64,000 bases of DNA from Planctomycetota bacterium (GTDB lineage: Bacteria; Planctomycetota; Planctomycetia; Pirellulales; Pirellulaceae), in the NCBI GenBank assembly GCA_026692905.1, contig JAPLNL010000038.1, forward strand, positions 62,001 through 126,000, given 5' to 3'. The notes under the pieces are model-generated. The model had not been told where the DNA came from and ran no database searches. It worked only from the letters and a program-made list of their open reading frames with translations. Both the position numbers and the translations under genes were made by a program. This document shows, one piece after another, positions 25,101 to 37,000 of the stretch. The first letter of the stretch is position 1. Each line of letters begins with the position of its first letter.

Positions 25101-28074
25101 TGGCAATGATCAGTACGATGCAACCATTCCAAACACAGGAACCGGCGGAAAGACTCAAGGCAATTATGATCTTCGGTTGACTTTCCGAGCTCAGACCGAC
25201 AGCAACGACTCGATTCAAGACATCGCGGGACTGAATGGGGATCAGTCTCAAGCATTGGATGGCGATTCCGATGGCACGAGTGGTGGAGTCAACAATTTCT
25301 GGTTCCAGACTCGTCCTCTCGATCGTGCTTTGCGGTTCAATGCAGGCGGGTCTTTGAATCTGGAGGGTCGAATTGTCACGATTACGGGCGGGAGCGGTGT
25401 CGTGCGCCGCTTTGAGTTCAGCAGTGATAACAACGTGGCTATCGGTAACACTCGAATCTTCTACACGCTTAGCAGCACGGAGGGGGACTTGGCACTGGCT
25501 TTTGCCAATGCGATCAATAGTGTTACGGCGGATTTCGGAGTTTCGGCCATTGCCAACGGTGCCCGTCTGACGCTTCGTGGCGAACGCTCGATCGCTCTCT
25601 CCGCAGGGTTGACGGTAATCGACATTTCAGGCAAGACCATTTTTGTTGATAAGTCGGCAGGACCAAATGCAGATGGCTCCTTAGCTCATCCTTTCAATAA
25701 CATTTCCGGTTCAGGTGTCCCGAATGCTTTCGGGGCTTCTGCATCAGGCGACATCGTGCGCATTGTCGGCAACGGTGGATCGGATCAAAAACTAGAGACG
25801 ACAGCCGATAACTTCGCATACGAAATCGGATTCGGATTGCTTGCAGGCACGATCCTTAGCGATGGTGCGACGATGGACGTGCCCAAGGGTGTAACGGTCA
25901 TGATCGACGCTGGGGCCGTATTCAAGTTGAATCGAGCTCGAATTGGTGTCGGCAGCTCTACCTTGGGTGTGGATCGAAGCGGTGGTGCTTTGCAGGTTCT
26001 TGGAGCACCAATCCTTTTGGATTCAGCTGGAAATGCACGGAGACTGAGCAATGGTACGACGGCGTCTGGCAGCGTATTCTTCACGTCTTGGCTCGACGAA
26101 ACGATCGGTCTGGACAACTATCAGCCGCAAACAACACCATCGGCAGGAAATTGGGGCGGGTTGGTTTTCAAACGGGACCTGGATCTTTCAGCAGGCCGGT
26201 TTGACTTAGAAGACGAAGGAATCTTCCGACAGTACGTGAATCATGCCGATATTCGCTACGGTGGCTCGAGTGCGGTCGTGGTAGATACGGTGCAGCAGAC
26301 CGTAAACTCGATCCAAATCGCGGACATGCGTCCAACGCTCTCGTTCAATCGTGTTACTTTCGGTTCGGACGCGGCGATCAGCGCGACTCCAGACAGCTTC
26401 GAAGAGACTCTTTTCAGCGAGCCGAAGTATCAAAGAAAGGGTAGTTTTACCCCTGACTACACGCGAGTTGGGCCTGAAATACACGACAATATTCTCGTCA
26501 ACAATTCAATCAACGGAATGTTCATTCGCGTCAGCACGCCGGCTGGTGGCGAGCTCAAGCAACTTACAGTACCTGGGCGATTTGACGATACGGACGTTGT
26601 TCACGTTTTGACCGAGAACATTCTGGTTCAAGGCAATCCAGGCGGAGGTCTTTTGGATTCGTCCATTTTGCCATCGAATCTAGTTTCGTTGCGAGGACGC
26701 ACAGGCGGTACGCTAACATCGGGGATTTACAACTACAAGTTCACCTACGTGGATAAGTATGGATATGAAACACCACCGAGCAACGCGACTCAAAGCGTAA
26801 CGGTTGCGCCTGGACAAACTGCAGTTAGCATGACCGGACTTCCCAGTGTCAGCGGCGAGTTCGTTAATCGACGTCTTTATCGCAGTTTTGGGACTGGTAC
26901 TGGCCCTTATCGCTTGATCGCTGAGCTTGATGGCTCCTCCACTTCTTACGAAGATCTTGGAGCGATACTGACAGATGTAACCGACGATAAAGCAACTTTG
27001 TTGCGTGATCGTCCGGATGTGAGCGCTGTGCTTTTGCAGTTATCTGCAGGCGGCACCTTGGCAGCCGGAACCTACAACTATCGTATTGTGATGGTGGACG
27101 AAGTCGGTCGGGAGAGCTTAGCATCGGTTTCGACCTCAAGCATAGCGACTAGCCTTATCAATCGCTCTATCAGTTTGACTCAGTTGCCAGCTCAACAGGC
27201 GGGATATGCTGCCCGACGAATTTATCGTAGTTCGTCCAACGGTTCAGGAACGTTCCAATTGGTTGCTCAGATTTCAGATGCGACTGTAACTTCGTTCCTC
27301 GATACCGGCGCCAACTTAACGGGAACGCTCTCGGCAGCAACCCTTGGAAATGTAAGGCCTCGTTTGGATGCATCGCTTGCAATTGATCCGGGTACAATCA
27401 TCAAGCTGGAAGGTGCACGTATCGAGCTTGGCCATAGCACGCAGTTGTTGGCTGAGGGCGTTGATGGCGGTCGCGTTGTGTTCACCAGCAAGCAAGACGA
27501 CCGGTTTGGTATCGGTGGAACTTTCGATACCAACAACAATGGGCTCAATGCGGACAAAGATGCGAAGCCTCGCGATTGGAGCGGGATTTATGCTTCGCCA
27601 GGTTCCAAATTGCAGCTGGATTATGCGGAGTTCGCATATGCCGGGGGTTCTTCGCGAATCGAAGGCACATTCAAATCCTTTAGTCCGATCGAGTTGCAAC
27701 AAGCAGATGCCCGTATAGCGCATAGTTTGTTTGAGAACAACGCCAATGGGATTGGTGGACAAGGTCCCATCGATCGTCTTGGCCGCCCAGCCAACGAAAA
27801 CTATCCGTTGGGGAATAATGCAAGTCACGGTTCGACGTTGTTTATTCGTGGGGTTCAACCTGTTATTTTGGATAATGTTTTCCAAAACAACGAGGGAACT
27901 GCGGTGACCATTGATGCCAACTCGATGGACGCGGTCTTGCGCGGAGACTCGGGGCGACAGTCAGGTGCAATCGATCGCGATTTAACCTTAGACACCAATC
28001 GTGGCCCTCTGTTTAGAGGGAATCGACTTTTCAACAATGGTATTAACGGTACAACCGTGATGAAACGGTTGTAG
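22180..28074 (+). CDS. Giant LEPR-XLL-type surface protein, 5' part (frame-broken)
   Basis: 1,964 residues from ATG 22180 (GAGGG upstream). N-terminal basic segment and YLLETLESRQLLAAGP, the planctomycete LEPR-XLL-type motif found at the start of giant exported proteins. In order: SbsA/Ig-like domains (~50-410), a matrixin-like region (~585-760) whose zinc site is lost (T721-S-I-G-F725...R731), a PPC-like domain (~790-1010), an 'FEFD' module (~1060-1140), beta-helix segments (from ~1150), two fibronectin-III-like domains (~1500-1710) and more beta-helix. A ~100-residue module is inserted at ~118-212, ~430-537 and ~834-941. The frame closes at TAG 28072 where the intact paralogue at 39508 continues without a break; the rest of the protein follows in the -1 frame from 28047. 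Probably secreted or surface-bound; role unknown. Confidence 0.85.
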   Translation: MTIRRLRNVSSPINTNTPKNASASSVKKRGALRRYLLETLESRQLLAAGPQLIGVQPNNSDLIENGVVRNIAPRELTFRFDDSQVIDASTVGGIRVTRAGLDGTFALPSVTSDFGSNGRADILLTSRNAADLLVVNVVRSDLGPTGDPTFAISGVNVTLTLNSNPNGLVTAQRLVDLINASAVVSPRLTAKLNGGLASAKLGGVDTSTYSPIRLVSNNDVIVQPGAVVIGDRPNENEVTLRFAENLPDDTYRLEVFGFDDAGRGIKGLRNTSGDFFVPSKSNTRQDTIDFRLDLGSKVTAVVPQPVVRLANGSIEQQRNTIVVYFDNDKLLVENGADGKPTARSVENPSFYQLIYTADTVRNTDDLPAFFPSTVTYNASANTATLRFDGDIDSLPGPFLPSSTFRLRIGTSETAPMSPVRTEASATAISDLNTNGRAKLRFTSKVLGESGSGITVSFVSGPASLSPTVSVNGNSITVNIGSATATAPNTVTTVNQVLAALETDPASSALIKTTLEPGSDGSQVVGNRPINYSPVTLYGLGSTFDTATNLGQIGSANVAQTSLLLSSSIDAEVNSLDLIGAADDPAQRIVGETFENHINPAFGGDNFPGIRTVYYNFQGIYGTDAGLPVSNAITEKQKARVREAFSLWSNKLGVQFVESASSGLTMALGTTNALPQGQLRVETVGQWGVRIDPSYQNSLAVFSANNVWNDNYGENFTRAAATSIGFMLGLSRAGNLAPSELLNLDSGFLDFQTTTDRNFEPIFPGNQDVIHGQYLHRPEGSDIDMYRFEIDFGANGKSREGVLVAETLAERAANSSPLDTRLALYKEVLATASSNLGLGQGVNLQFTAVKPGKLGNNLQVFVTRSNRGAGALPIVNVYPNAITVDLNSTNNSESTLGELVAALDNDPAARSLVKVNLVSGNVSTRLVNREITYSPITLKGGELQLVSQNDNYFSKDSLLRQKLASGVYYIGVSASGNDQYDATIPNTGTGGKTQGNYDLRLTFRAQTDSNDSIQDIAGLNGDQSQALDGDSDGTSGGVNNFWFQTRPLDRALRFNAGGSLNLEGRIVTITGGSGVVRRFEFSSDNNVAIGNTRIFYTLSSTEGDLALAFANAINSVTADFGVSAIANGARLTLRGERSIALSAGLTVIDISGKTIFVDKSAGPNADGSLAHPFNNISGSGVPNAFGASASGDIVRIVGNGGSDQKLETTADNFAYEIGFGLLAGTILSDGATMDVPKGVTVMIDAGAVFKLNRARIGVGSSTLGVDRSGGALQVLGAPILLDSAGNARRLSNGTTASGSVFFTSWLDETIGLDNYQPQTTPSAGNWGGLVFKRDLDLSAGRFDLEDEGIFRQYVNHADIRYGGSSAVVVDTVQQTVNSIQIADMRPTLSFNRVTFGSDAAISATPDSFEETLFSEPKYQRKGSFTPDYTRVGPEIHDNILVNNSINGMFIRVSTPAGGELKQLTVPGRFDDTDVVHVLTENILVQGNPGGGLLDSSILPSNLVSLRGRTGGTLTSGIYNYKFTYVDKYGYETPPSNATQSVTVAPGQTAVSMTGLPSVSGEFVNRRLYRSFGTGTGPYRLIAELDGSSTSYEDLGAILTDVTDDKATLLRDRPDVSAVLLQLSAGGTLAAGTYNYRIVMVDEVGRESLASVSTSSIATSLINRSISLTQLPAQQAGYAARRIYRSSSNGSGTFQLVAQISDATVTSFLDTGANLTGTLSAATLGNVRPRLDASLAIDPGTIIKLEGARIELGHSTQLLAEGVDGGRVVFTSKQDDRFGIGGTFDTNNNGLNADKDAKPRDWSGIYASPGSKLQLDYAEFAYAGGSSRIEGTFKSFSPIELQQADARIAHSLFENNANGIGGQGPIDRLGRPANENYPLGNNASHGSTLFIRGVQPVILDNVFQNNEGTAVTIDANSMDAVLRGDSGRQSGAIDRDLTLDTNRGPLFRGNRLFNNGINGTTVMKRL
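28051..28074 (+). other. Frame junction with a 7-bp hairpin
   Basis: ACAACCG (28051-28057) and CGGTTGT (28066-28072) are perfect complements around the loop TGATGAAA, and the premature TAG is 28072-28074. The -1 frame is open from 28047 and resumes homology to the paralogue at TTESVWDDTDIVHV. I see no canonical slippery heptamer. Confidence 0.75.
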
Positions 28075-28076
28075 CT

Positions 28077-31000
28077 GTGCGAGATCTCCAGCATAATATC
28101 TTGACCACGGAGAGTGTCTGGGATGATACTGACATTGTTCACGTTTTGTTTGACTCGATTACTGTTTCTAATATGGAGCACAGCGGCGGGTTGAGATTGC
28201 AAAGCGCGATCAATGAATCACTCGTGGTCAAACTTGAGGGACAAGGGTCGAATTTTGACAAAGAGCGAGGTACGGGTTTTACGGCAACTGGCGAGTACAG
28301 TAGTGTACCGGACCGAGTAGGTGGTACTGTTCAGATCGTTGGCCAGCCAGGTTTTCCTGTGGTCTTGACGAGTCTACGCGATGATGCGGTCGGGGCTGGA
28401 ACCCAGCCAGATGGTCGCCCTCAAACCGATACAAATAACGACGGCATCGCATCTATTCCGAGACCCGGTGACTGGCGAAGTCCTTTGTTTGACACGTTCA
28501 GCAACGATCGAAACGTTTTGTCGATCCAAGAAATCGAACGCGTTGATACTGTTGCGCCCGGAACAAATGATTCCGCAGTTTCGGCGCAGTTCCTTGGGAC
28601 ACTGGCAAAGAATGAACAGTCGACAGATGAGAACTTGCCCCTGGGCTTCGTTGTCCATGGTGTTTTAAGCGATGCAAACGATCAGGACGTCTATAGCTTT
28701 GTTGGCACTGCCGGCACGCAAGTATGGTTTGATGTTGACAACACTCGTTTTTCGTTGGACACGATCATCGAAGTGTTGAATGCCAATGGCGACTTGTTGG
28801 TTCGAAGCGATGACAGCACATTTGAGCAAACTGGCGCACAAACGATTTTCACAACGGCTCTTGTCAATGTAAACAATGTCAATCCGCTTTTGCGGAAAGC
28901 AACTCCTGTTTCTCGATTCAACACATCGGGATTGCTTAAGGATGATTACACCAGCAATCCAAGAGATGCTGGAGTGCGATTGCTATTGCCTGGCATCACC
29001 GGCGCTCAGAGTACATTCTTCTTCCGGATTCGAAGCAAGAGCACGAATATCGAGAATTCGGGCGCTGGGCTAACGAGCGGTTCGTATGATGTTCAGATTC
29101 GAATTCGAGAAGCTCAGGAGTTCTCTGGTTCGACTGTTCAGTTTGCAAATATCAGGTATGCAACCAATGGTGTTCATGCGACAGGTCTTCCCTACCACTC
29201 GCCTTTAACTGGCGAAGCGAGCACAGGCATGTTCGATGGTACGACCACGGACGGTATCACTCAGGTGGGTTCTCTCAACCTGACAGACCGAGGTGCGATA
29301 AGTGTTGCTGGCTCAGTAACAGTTGGGGGTGGAAATCTGATTCAATTTTCGCTGGGAGACAACGATTTGATTCGTCCCGCAGCAAACACTCTTTATCCTA
29401 TTGTAGTTGACGTCGATTATGCGGACGGCCTGAATCGACCGGACACAACTGCTTACCTGTTCACATCACAGGGCATCTTTGTAGGGGCTGATAGCAATAT
29501 TGTAGATGACCGTTCCGGACCATTGCGAGGCTCCGACTTGGCGGACTTGTCACGTGGATCGGTGGGAACCAAAGATCCGTTCATCGGTACCGTTTCATTG
29601 CCAAGAGGCACTTACACGTTGGGTATTAGCGGTCCGAATGCGGCACCTGTAGCCATCGGTAGAAATACGGTTCTGTTTGACGACAGCAATGAAGTGCTAC
29701 CCTATAGCGGAATCAAAACACCCATCCAGAATTCGTTTATCGATCTTGCGTTAGCTCAAAACAGTTACGCATCGAACAATGCATATTGGTGGCGTGCGGT
29801 AACGACTACCGAAGGTGGGCATGGAGGGACGCGAGCGTTTAGCTGGAACCCTAGCGATCCAAACAAGTTTGGTTCCACTTCGATGCCAGGGGTTTTGAGT
29901 TCGACAACATTCTCGGTTCCAACGACATGGAGTCCAACCGATCCGATTCGTTACTCGATGAACTATCGATATCCAACGAACGGATCCGGCGTGATCGCGA
30001 TGGATGTTGTGCGTAACCTGACTCCGACTACGACTCAGATTGTTCGGCGAACGATTTTGAATGGAAACGGAAACGATTGGACAAACTTGGAGTTAGACCT
30101 GACGAATGTATTAACTGGAAACTCGACTTACACCATTACGTTCACCTACGTGGACCAAACGACTTTAGCTCCCATTACCACTGCAACGCGTCCAGCGTTG
30201 CTGGACGATTTCTACTTGGGTATTTGGACACCGAGATATTCGCCGAATGCTGCCTACAAATTGATTGCGGACGAATCCTTTGATAACGTCAGTGCGACGG
30301 CCGATATGCCGGTCTTGTTCGACCAGTCGGTGCTGGGAAGCGGTGCGAACCTTTGGACGTATCGAAACGTGAATCAAAACGTGAATCACAGTGGCACGAG
30401 GGTTCTCGCGTTCCAACGCCCAACGGCGCCTAGCAATATTGATGGTGCGGCCGCATTCGGTGACATCGTTTCAAACCCGATTGATTTGTCGAGTGAGACG
30501 GGTATTGTCGTGAATTTTGCCTACGACTTTAACCCGCACGACAATACCGATCGTTTGGAAGTGTATTATCGAATCGCAGGTCGGCCTGACGTTTTGCTGG
30601 CAAGCAGTTCGCCCTTGGCAACCGCGGTAACGTTGGCAAGAACCCAAGGACAGTGGGAGCAAGCCAGGATCGATCTGCAGCGATTCGAGGGTGCTGTTGG
30701 AGCGTTGGTATTCCGATATAGCAGCCAAGGAGTGAATCCATTCGGATCCGGAGACACTGGCTACGCGTATATCGACGACGTCAAGGTCGGGCTTCGATCT
30801 CGAGGTCAACTCGTTACCAACACCAATACGATTACCGATTTTATCACGACGGGTTTTGGTGGGACGGCTGGCGACTATCAGGTCGAAATCCGAAAGTCGG
30901 ATCCACAGCCAACCACGGCCTTTGGTACCCCCATTCAACAATCTCGTCTTACTCGTGGGTCAGAGAGCACGTCCTTCTCGTTCAGTGCAGGCTTGGTTAT

Positions 31001-34000
31001 TCCGGATAAGAGCATTTTAGAAATCAGTGATGGCTCAAACCGGATCAAGTTTCAGTTCACCTACGATGGAACATTTGACTTTGGTAATAGTCCAATCGTC
31101 ATTTCGGGAACGATGGCAAATTGGCAACTGGCGGCAGCCGTACGTGATGCAATCAACACGATGTTCCAGCAAAGTCGATTGAATATCACAGCTGCCAACA
31201 GCAGTGGTATTTCTTCTGGATCGGCCGGTTTGAGCAGCTTCATCAATCTTATTGGTAATGTGGAAATCCTGAGTGGCGGAAATTTACTTGGACCAAACGG
31301 AATTCTCAATTTCAGTGGTTTCGGCGATAAGAATGTTGCCCGCGATCAGGGGCAGTTTGTGGTCAGCTCGAGTACGATCACTGACTCGCGTGATTACGCG
31401 GTCTGGTCGGCGCCAGCAGACCTGTATTATGCAGATGGACGTTTAGCTCAACCGCTCTATAGTAACAATCCAGCTTTCATTTCGAATTATGTGATTCCAC
31501 CAACGTTGGGTGGCTCTTACGCAAGAAAGCTTCCGATTCTAAATACGGTGCCATTTGCAGTCGTTTCGGGCTCTCCGGCTGAACGAGCTGGTGTCGCGCC
31601 TGGAATGATAGTGGTTAACAACGTTTTTGATTCTTCTGGGTTGGGTGGACTTCATATTGAAGGCGAAACTCCGTTTTGGCGAATTACTGCCTTCCCAGGT
31701 GCGAATGATCTTAGCCAAACAGCCAATGCTTGCGGGGACCACTCTGGTTCCAATATCCAAGATGGAGCTACGTTAACGATTGACTATGGACGTCAAAAAA
31801 CTCAGTTCGAGTTTGAGGATATTGCAGGTGGTGCACCTCCAGGAACGTGCGTAGGTAGCGGAACTGTGGGTGGAAACGGTTGGAATCCGGACCGCATTCC
31901 AATTTATTATCGAGTTGATACTGGACAAACTTATCTTCGAGTTCCAAATACCTCCAGTGGATATGGTGCCGACGAAGTGGTCAAAGCCATTCGTGACTCC
32001 ATTATGGGTAGCGCATTGGTTACCAATGGAACGACCGCAAATGTCCGTTCGTGGGTCGAGCCATTAGGTTTGGATATCATTGATCTAGTAACACCGGCGA
32101 ACTCGGTGTTTTCATCGGCTTCGATTATCGTTCAGGGACCGCAGAATATTACACGTTCGAGTAACGCGGGCATTCAAATCCAACGTATTGGTGAGTACAC
32201 GGCCGCTCCATTTGTTCGTGCGATTAACAATACGATCATTGGCAATGACGGGCGAGCATCGTTCACTGCTCTGCAAGTCGATACCGCGACGAACAACACC
32301 ATTGCTGGTGCTACCGAAACATGGCAAGGGACCGGTACCAATACGGCCCCTTACGTTATCAGCGGTACGTTGACGCCCGACCCATTGTCGACAGGCTCGT
32401 CGGACGTCGATCTTTATAAGTTCCACCTAGAGGTGGGTGAACGTGTGTTGATTGATATCGACACGGCGCCAACGTCAACGCTCGATTCAGCTCTCAAAAT
32501 TTTCGACTCGAATGGGCGTGGCCAGTTGGTTTCCATTGGTATCGATCCAACAACTATGGATGGCAATTCTGCACCTGGCGAGGGGGCCGCGGGTCGAGAT
32601 CCCTATATCGACTTCACGGCCAAAGTTGCAGGCGACTACTACGCTGCGGTAAGTGCGTCAGGTAACACTTCGTTTGACCCACTGTCCCTTGCGGATCGAC
32701 GCCGGGGCGCAACGAGCGGTGCCTATGATCTAAGCATCAAAGTATTGAAGGCAGAAAGTTATGTCATCACCGTCGATGATCCATCGGCGTACCAGGACGG
32801 CGAAACCTTCACTATCGAGCAAGTAGCTGACTTTACTGGCACGACGAATCGTGGAACGACCTTTGAGTTTACAAGGTCTGGAAATGTTGCCGCGGGAAAT
32901 GTGCCGATCTACATCGGGCCTGAGTACAGGTTTCCGGACATGGCTAGGGCGATTGCGGGAGCGATCAACGCAGCCGGAATGCTCAATCTACAGTCGATAG
33001 ACAATGGAGCCTTCGGGCTAGCCAATCCACTCGCGCCGGTTTCAGCGATTGCTTTGGGTGGTATCAATGGTCACTCGCCTACGCTTGATCTCCCCGGGGT
33101 TAGCAACGGCGACGTGGGGGTCAACTCTGGGAATATACGGGGACCAGAGACGCAAGCTGGGTTGAATCGTTATCGAGGGCCAGGCGACGGTGGTTGGACC
33201 GATGAACGATCTCCTGTCGATGGCGGAAAGGGACACGCGAACCGAGGAATTGGTCACGATAGAACCATGTCGCTACCGTTCACGGGAACGAATGGTCGGC
33301 CAATTACTTCACTTGGAAACGGAACAACTGAGAAGTATGTACTCGTTCGAAACGCGTCGTCGATTATTAGTCGAGGAAGTATCAAGGTTGATAAAGATTT
33401 AGGTGCCAATAACAATCTAAATCAGATCATTCCTGAATCTGGGATTTTTGTTTCGGGTGGTGCTTCGCCAACGCTTTTGAACAATCTGTTTATTAACGTT
33501 CAGACACCGATCGTTCGAGAGGCTACGGCCGAGACTTCGGGACAAGCCTCTGTTCGTCCGTCGGCTGTGGTCGTTGGTGGCAACACGTATCAATATTTCG
33601 AGACACGTCAGGCCTTTGCCTATATCAACCAACCGGTTGAAGCGGCTCCGACCAACGTTGCCAATACTGCCTTGGACTTTAATTTCATAGCTGGAAATTC
33701 AGAACAATTGCTCGTGAACGCGGTTGGCGGAAACTATTTGCCAGCTGCAGGTTCCCAAGTGATTGACAGTTCGATTGACTCCTTGCCAGAACGCGAGGGT
33801 TTTCGAGCGATCAAGGGTGCGGTCGGTATTGCACCTTCTCCAGTCTTGACTCCGGACCGCGACAACAGTGGTCAGTTGCGTGCAGACGACCCATCGGTAG
33901 CGCCGCCAAGCGGTCTCGGTGGAAATCCGTTCAAGGACCGGGGGGCTATCGATCGAGCTGACTTCGTCGGACCAACTGCCGTATCGCTGAACCCTGTCGA

Positions 34001-37000
34001 CAATGACGCCCAGGGAGTGGACATCGACACAGCGGCATCGATCATGCGTTTGGCGAGCGGTGTGTATCCGGAATTCCGTATCCAACTCAAGGACGGTTTT
34101 GAAACGGGGAACTTGCAAGCAGGTACAGGCATCGACGACAACTCAGTGACAGGTCGAGACGGGGGCAATCGTTTGCCAGGTTCTGTTGTCACGATCACTG
34201 AAAATGGCCGACTGCTCGTTGAGGGAATCGACTATGTGTTTTCCTACAACACCACAACCAACGAAATCGTTCTGACGCCATTGGCTGGAATTTGGAAGAA
34301 CGACCGTGTGTACGACATCACCTTGAACAACAAAGATCGTTTTGTGGTGGATGCACCAGCAGGAGATCAAACCGCAGATGGCCAAAGCTTTACTGTCAAA
34401 GACACGTCAGGTGGGAATGTCACGTTCGAGTTTGACAGCGGTTATCGATTGCAGATCCCACAGGGAATCGAATTGAATGTTCCGTTAGCCGGTGGTGGAG
34501 CAGGCGGAATCAACGATGGTGATCGATTTGTTATGGAAAATGGAGCTCAACGTTTCACGTTTGAGTTTGATAACAATTCCAACTCGATCGCGGGAACAAC
34601 GAGAATTCCGTTTACGTCATTGTCGACGCGGCAAGAGATTGCAAGTGCGATTGTGACTGCACTTTCCACGGTTCCAAACATTGCTCCGCAAATTGTAGGA
34701 GATGGAAATGTCTTTATTGGTGCCGTACTAGGCGCTTATGCGGACACAACGGATTCTGCAGCATTATCGCAGCCTAAGACAACGACAGCCTTGCTCGTTC
34801 CAGCACTTGGTACTCGTCCTGGCGGCGTGACAGATGGCCAGACATTCGGTGTTTCGGATGGACGTCAAAATTTGATTTTTGAGTTTGACTCAGACCGTTC
34901 GGTTCAACCGGGCAATATACGCATCGACATTTCGAATTCCAGCACTGCCGCTGAGGTAGCCCTAGTCATCAAGGGGGTGCTCGATACTTCAGGCTTGGCA
35001 TTGGCAACGCAAATTGTTGACGGCGACAAGGTTTATCTAGGATTGCCGAATGCGGGCCGCTTTGATGTCATTGGTTCCAATCTACGGAGTGTTGGTGTAT
35101 CCCGCGCTCTGGTGGATGGACAATCGATTGCGATCACGAGAACGGTCGGTGGGGTTCCAACGACGAAAGTCTTCGAGTTTGACACCGAAGCGGATCCAGG
35201 TCGTGTTTCTGCCAACGCCGTTAGGATCGCGATTTCGGTTTCGGACACTCAAGCAATAATTGGTGATAAGCTCGCAAAGGCAATTGCATTCGCTGGGCTC
35301 GGTCTCGAACCGCAGCACGTCGGTGATGGCAATGTCTTTGTCGGCGGAACTTCGGAGCACTCTATTTCGATCAACAATGCTCCGTCGGTTGGATTGTTTG
35401 GACGCCCTGGTGTCCAGAGTAGTACGACGTTGGATATCTTCGGAACGCTGCTTCTCCAATTGCCTGCTCGAGGCGGCGTGGACATCGTGGACGATACGAA
35501 GTTCACGATTACGAACAACAACCGAACGGTAACATTCGAATTCGATGGAAATTTTAGCGGTCCAACTTCGCCTGCGAATGTGGCCGTTCGGTACACACCC
35601 GGTAGCACATCGTCGGACCTTGTTAGTGCGTTGCTTCCGTTGATTGCGAATGCTGGATTGGGAATTGTGCCTCGCGATGCGGGAGGCGGCCGAATCGATC
35701 TTGGTTTGCTTCAGAACTCTGCGGTAAACGTTTTAACATCTGCGGTAACGATTGCCCGAGGCAGTGTTGCAGACGGTGACTACTTCGTGATCAACAACGG
35801 TACGACTTCGGTGACGTTTGAGTTTGAGAACTTGAGTATTGGGAATGGTCGCGATCCTTCACGGACCCCAATTCGCTATAACAATCAAAGTTCTCGAGCG
35901 GATATTTTTGCAGCCATGAAGGCAGCAATTGAATCTTCGTCGCTGGGTTTGGCGACCGTTATTCAGTCCAATGGGCTTCGGTTGTTGGATAGTGCTAAGT
36001 TTACGACCAACATCGACAATGCCACATCATTGTCGCTCTCAGGAGTACCTGGGGGAGCAGTGCCGATCAGCTTCGTTCAGGATCAATCGTTTACATCGCT
36101 TCAGATGCGAGATTCGATCATTCGAGCGATTAACGACGCGTTCGCATCAGGACGTACGACATTGCAAGCCAAAGCTCGCGGCGGGTCGACTTTGTACGTG
36201 GAAAATGCGATTAGTATCAGCCCAGATGTTGCGAGTTACTACCTGCGTGGAATCGCTGACAAGGCTGGGAATTTCCTGAAGAGCAATCGGATCAACAACG
36301 AGACGCAGTTCACCATTTTGATGCCTGGTATTGAATTGGATTTTGGTGATGCACCGGATCCTGTGACAACCGTGCCAGGTCGCTATCCAACGCTGCTTTC
36401 GTCAGACGGTGCTCGACACGTATCCAATGCTACGGCATTGAAAATGGGTGCAACGAATAGCTCGGAACTGGATGGCATTCCTGATCCATTGGCTCGTGGT
36501 GATGCCAGCGATGACGGTGTTTTCTTCCAGTTCCAATCGTTGGCACAGCCAATCTTCAATCGTTTTGTGGATACGACAATCACGATTACCCTCTCAATGC
36601 CTGGGATCGTAGATGGTTGGATTGACTTTAACGCGGATGGTGACTGGACAGATCCAGGTGAAAACGTGCTCGATGGAGCGGAGTTCACCTCAACCACATT
36701 GACGCGTCAGTTCCAGATCCGTGTCCCAGCTACCGCTCCGGTCCCTGCGGTTGGCGTAACGTCATTTGCTCGATTCCGTGCATCGACAGCGGGGCAAACG
36801 TTGCCTACCGGCTTGGCGTTGGACGGCGAAGTGGAAGACTACAAGGTCCGCATCGTTCCTGGAGTTCCACCGACGGGCACGGCGGATGCGTACACCATGA
36901 ACGAAGATCAGGTAGGTGGGTTGGTCACAACCGATCCAACCGGAAATCTGACCCCGAGCTTCAAAGTGGATGATGGTGTTTTAGCGAACGACACGAGTGG

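Noticed and set aside
28051-28074. Programmed -1 frameshift signal in the giant gene
   Set aside because: No X XXY YYZ heptamer precedes the stop; the nearby hairpin alone is too weak to claim recoding, so it is kept only as one possible explanation.
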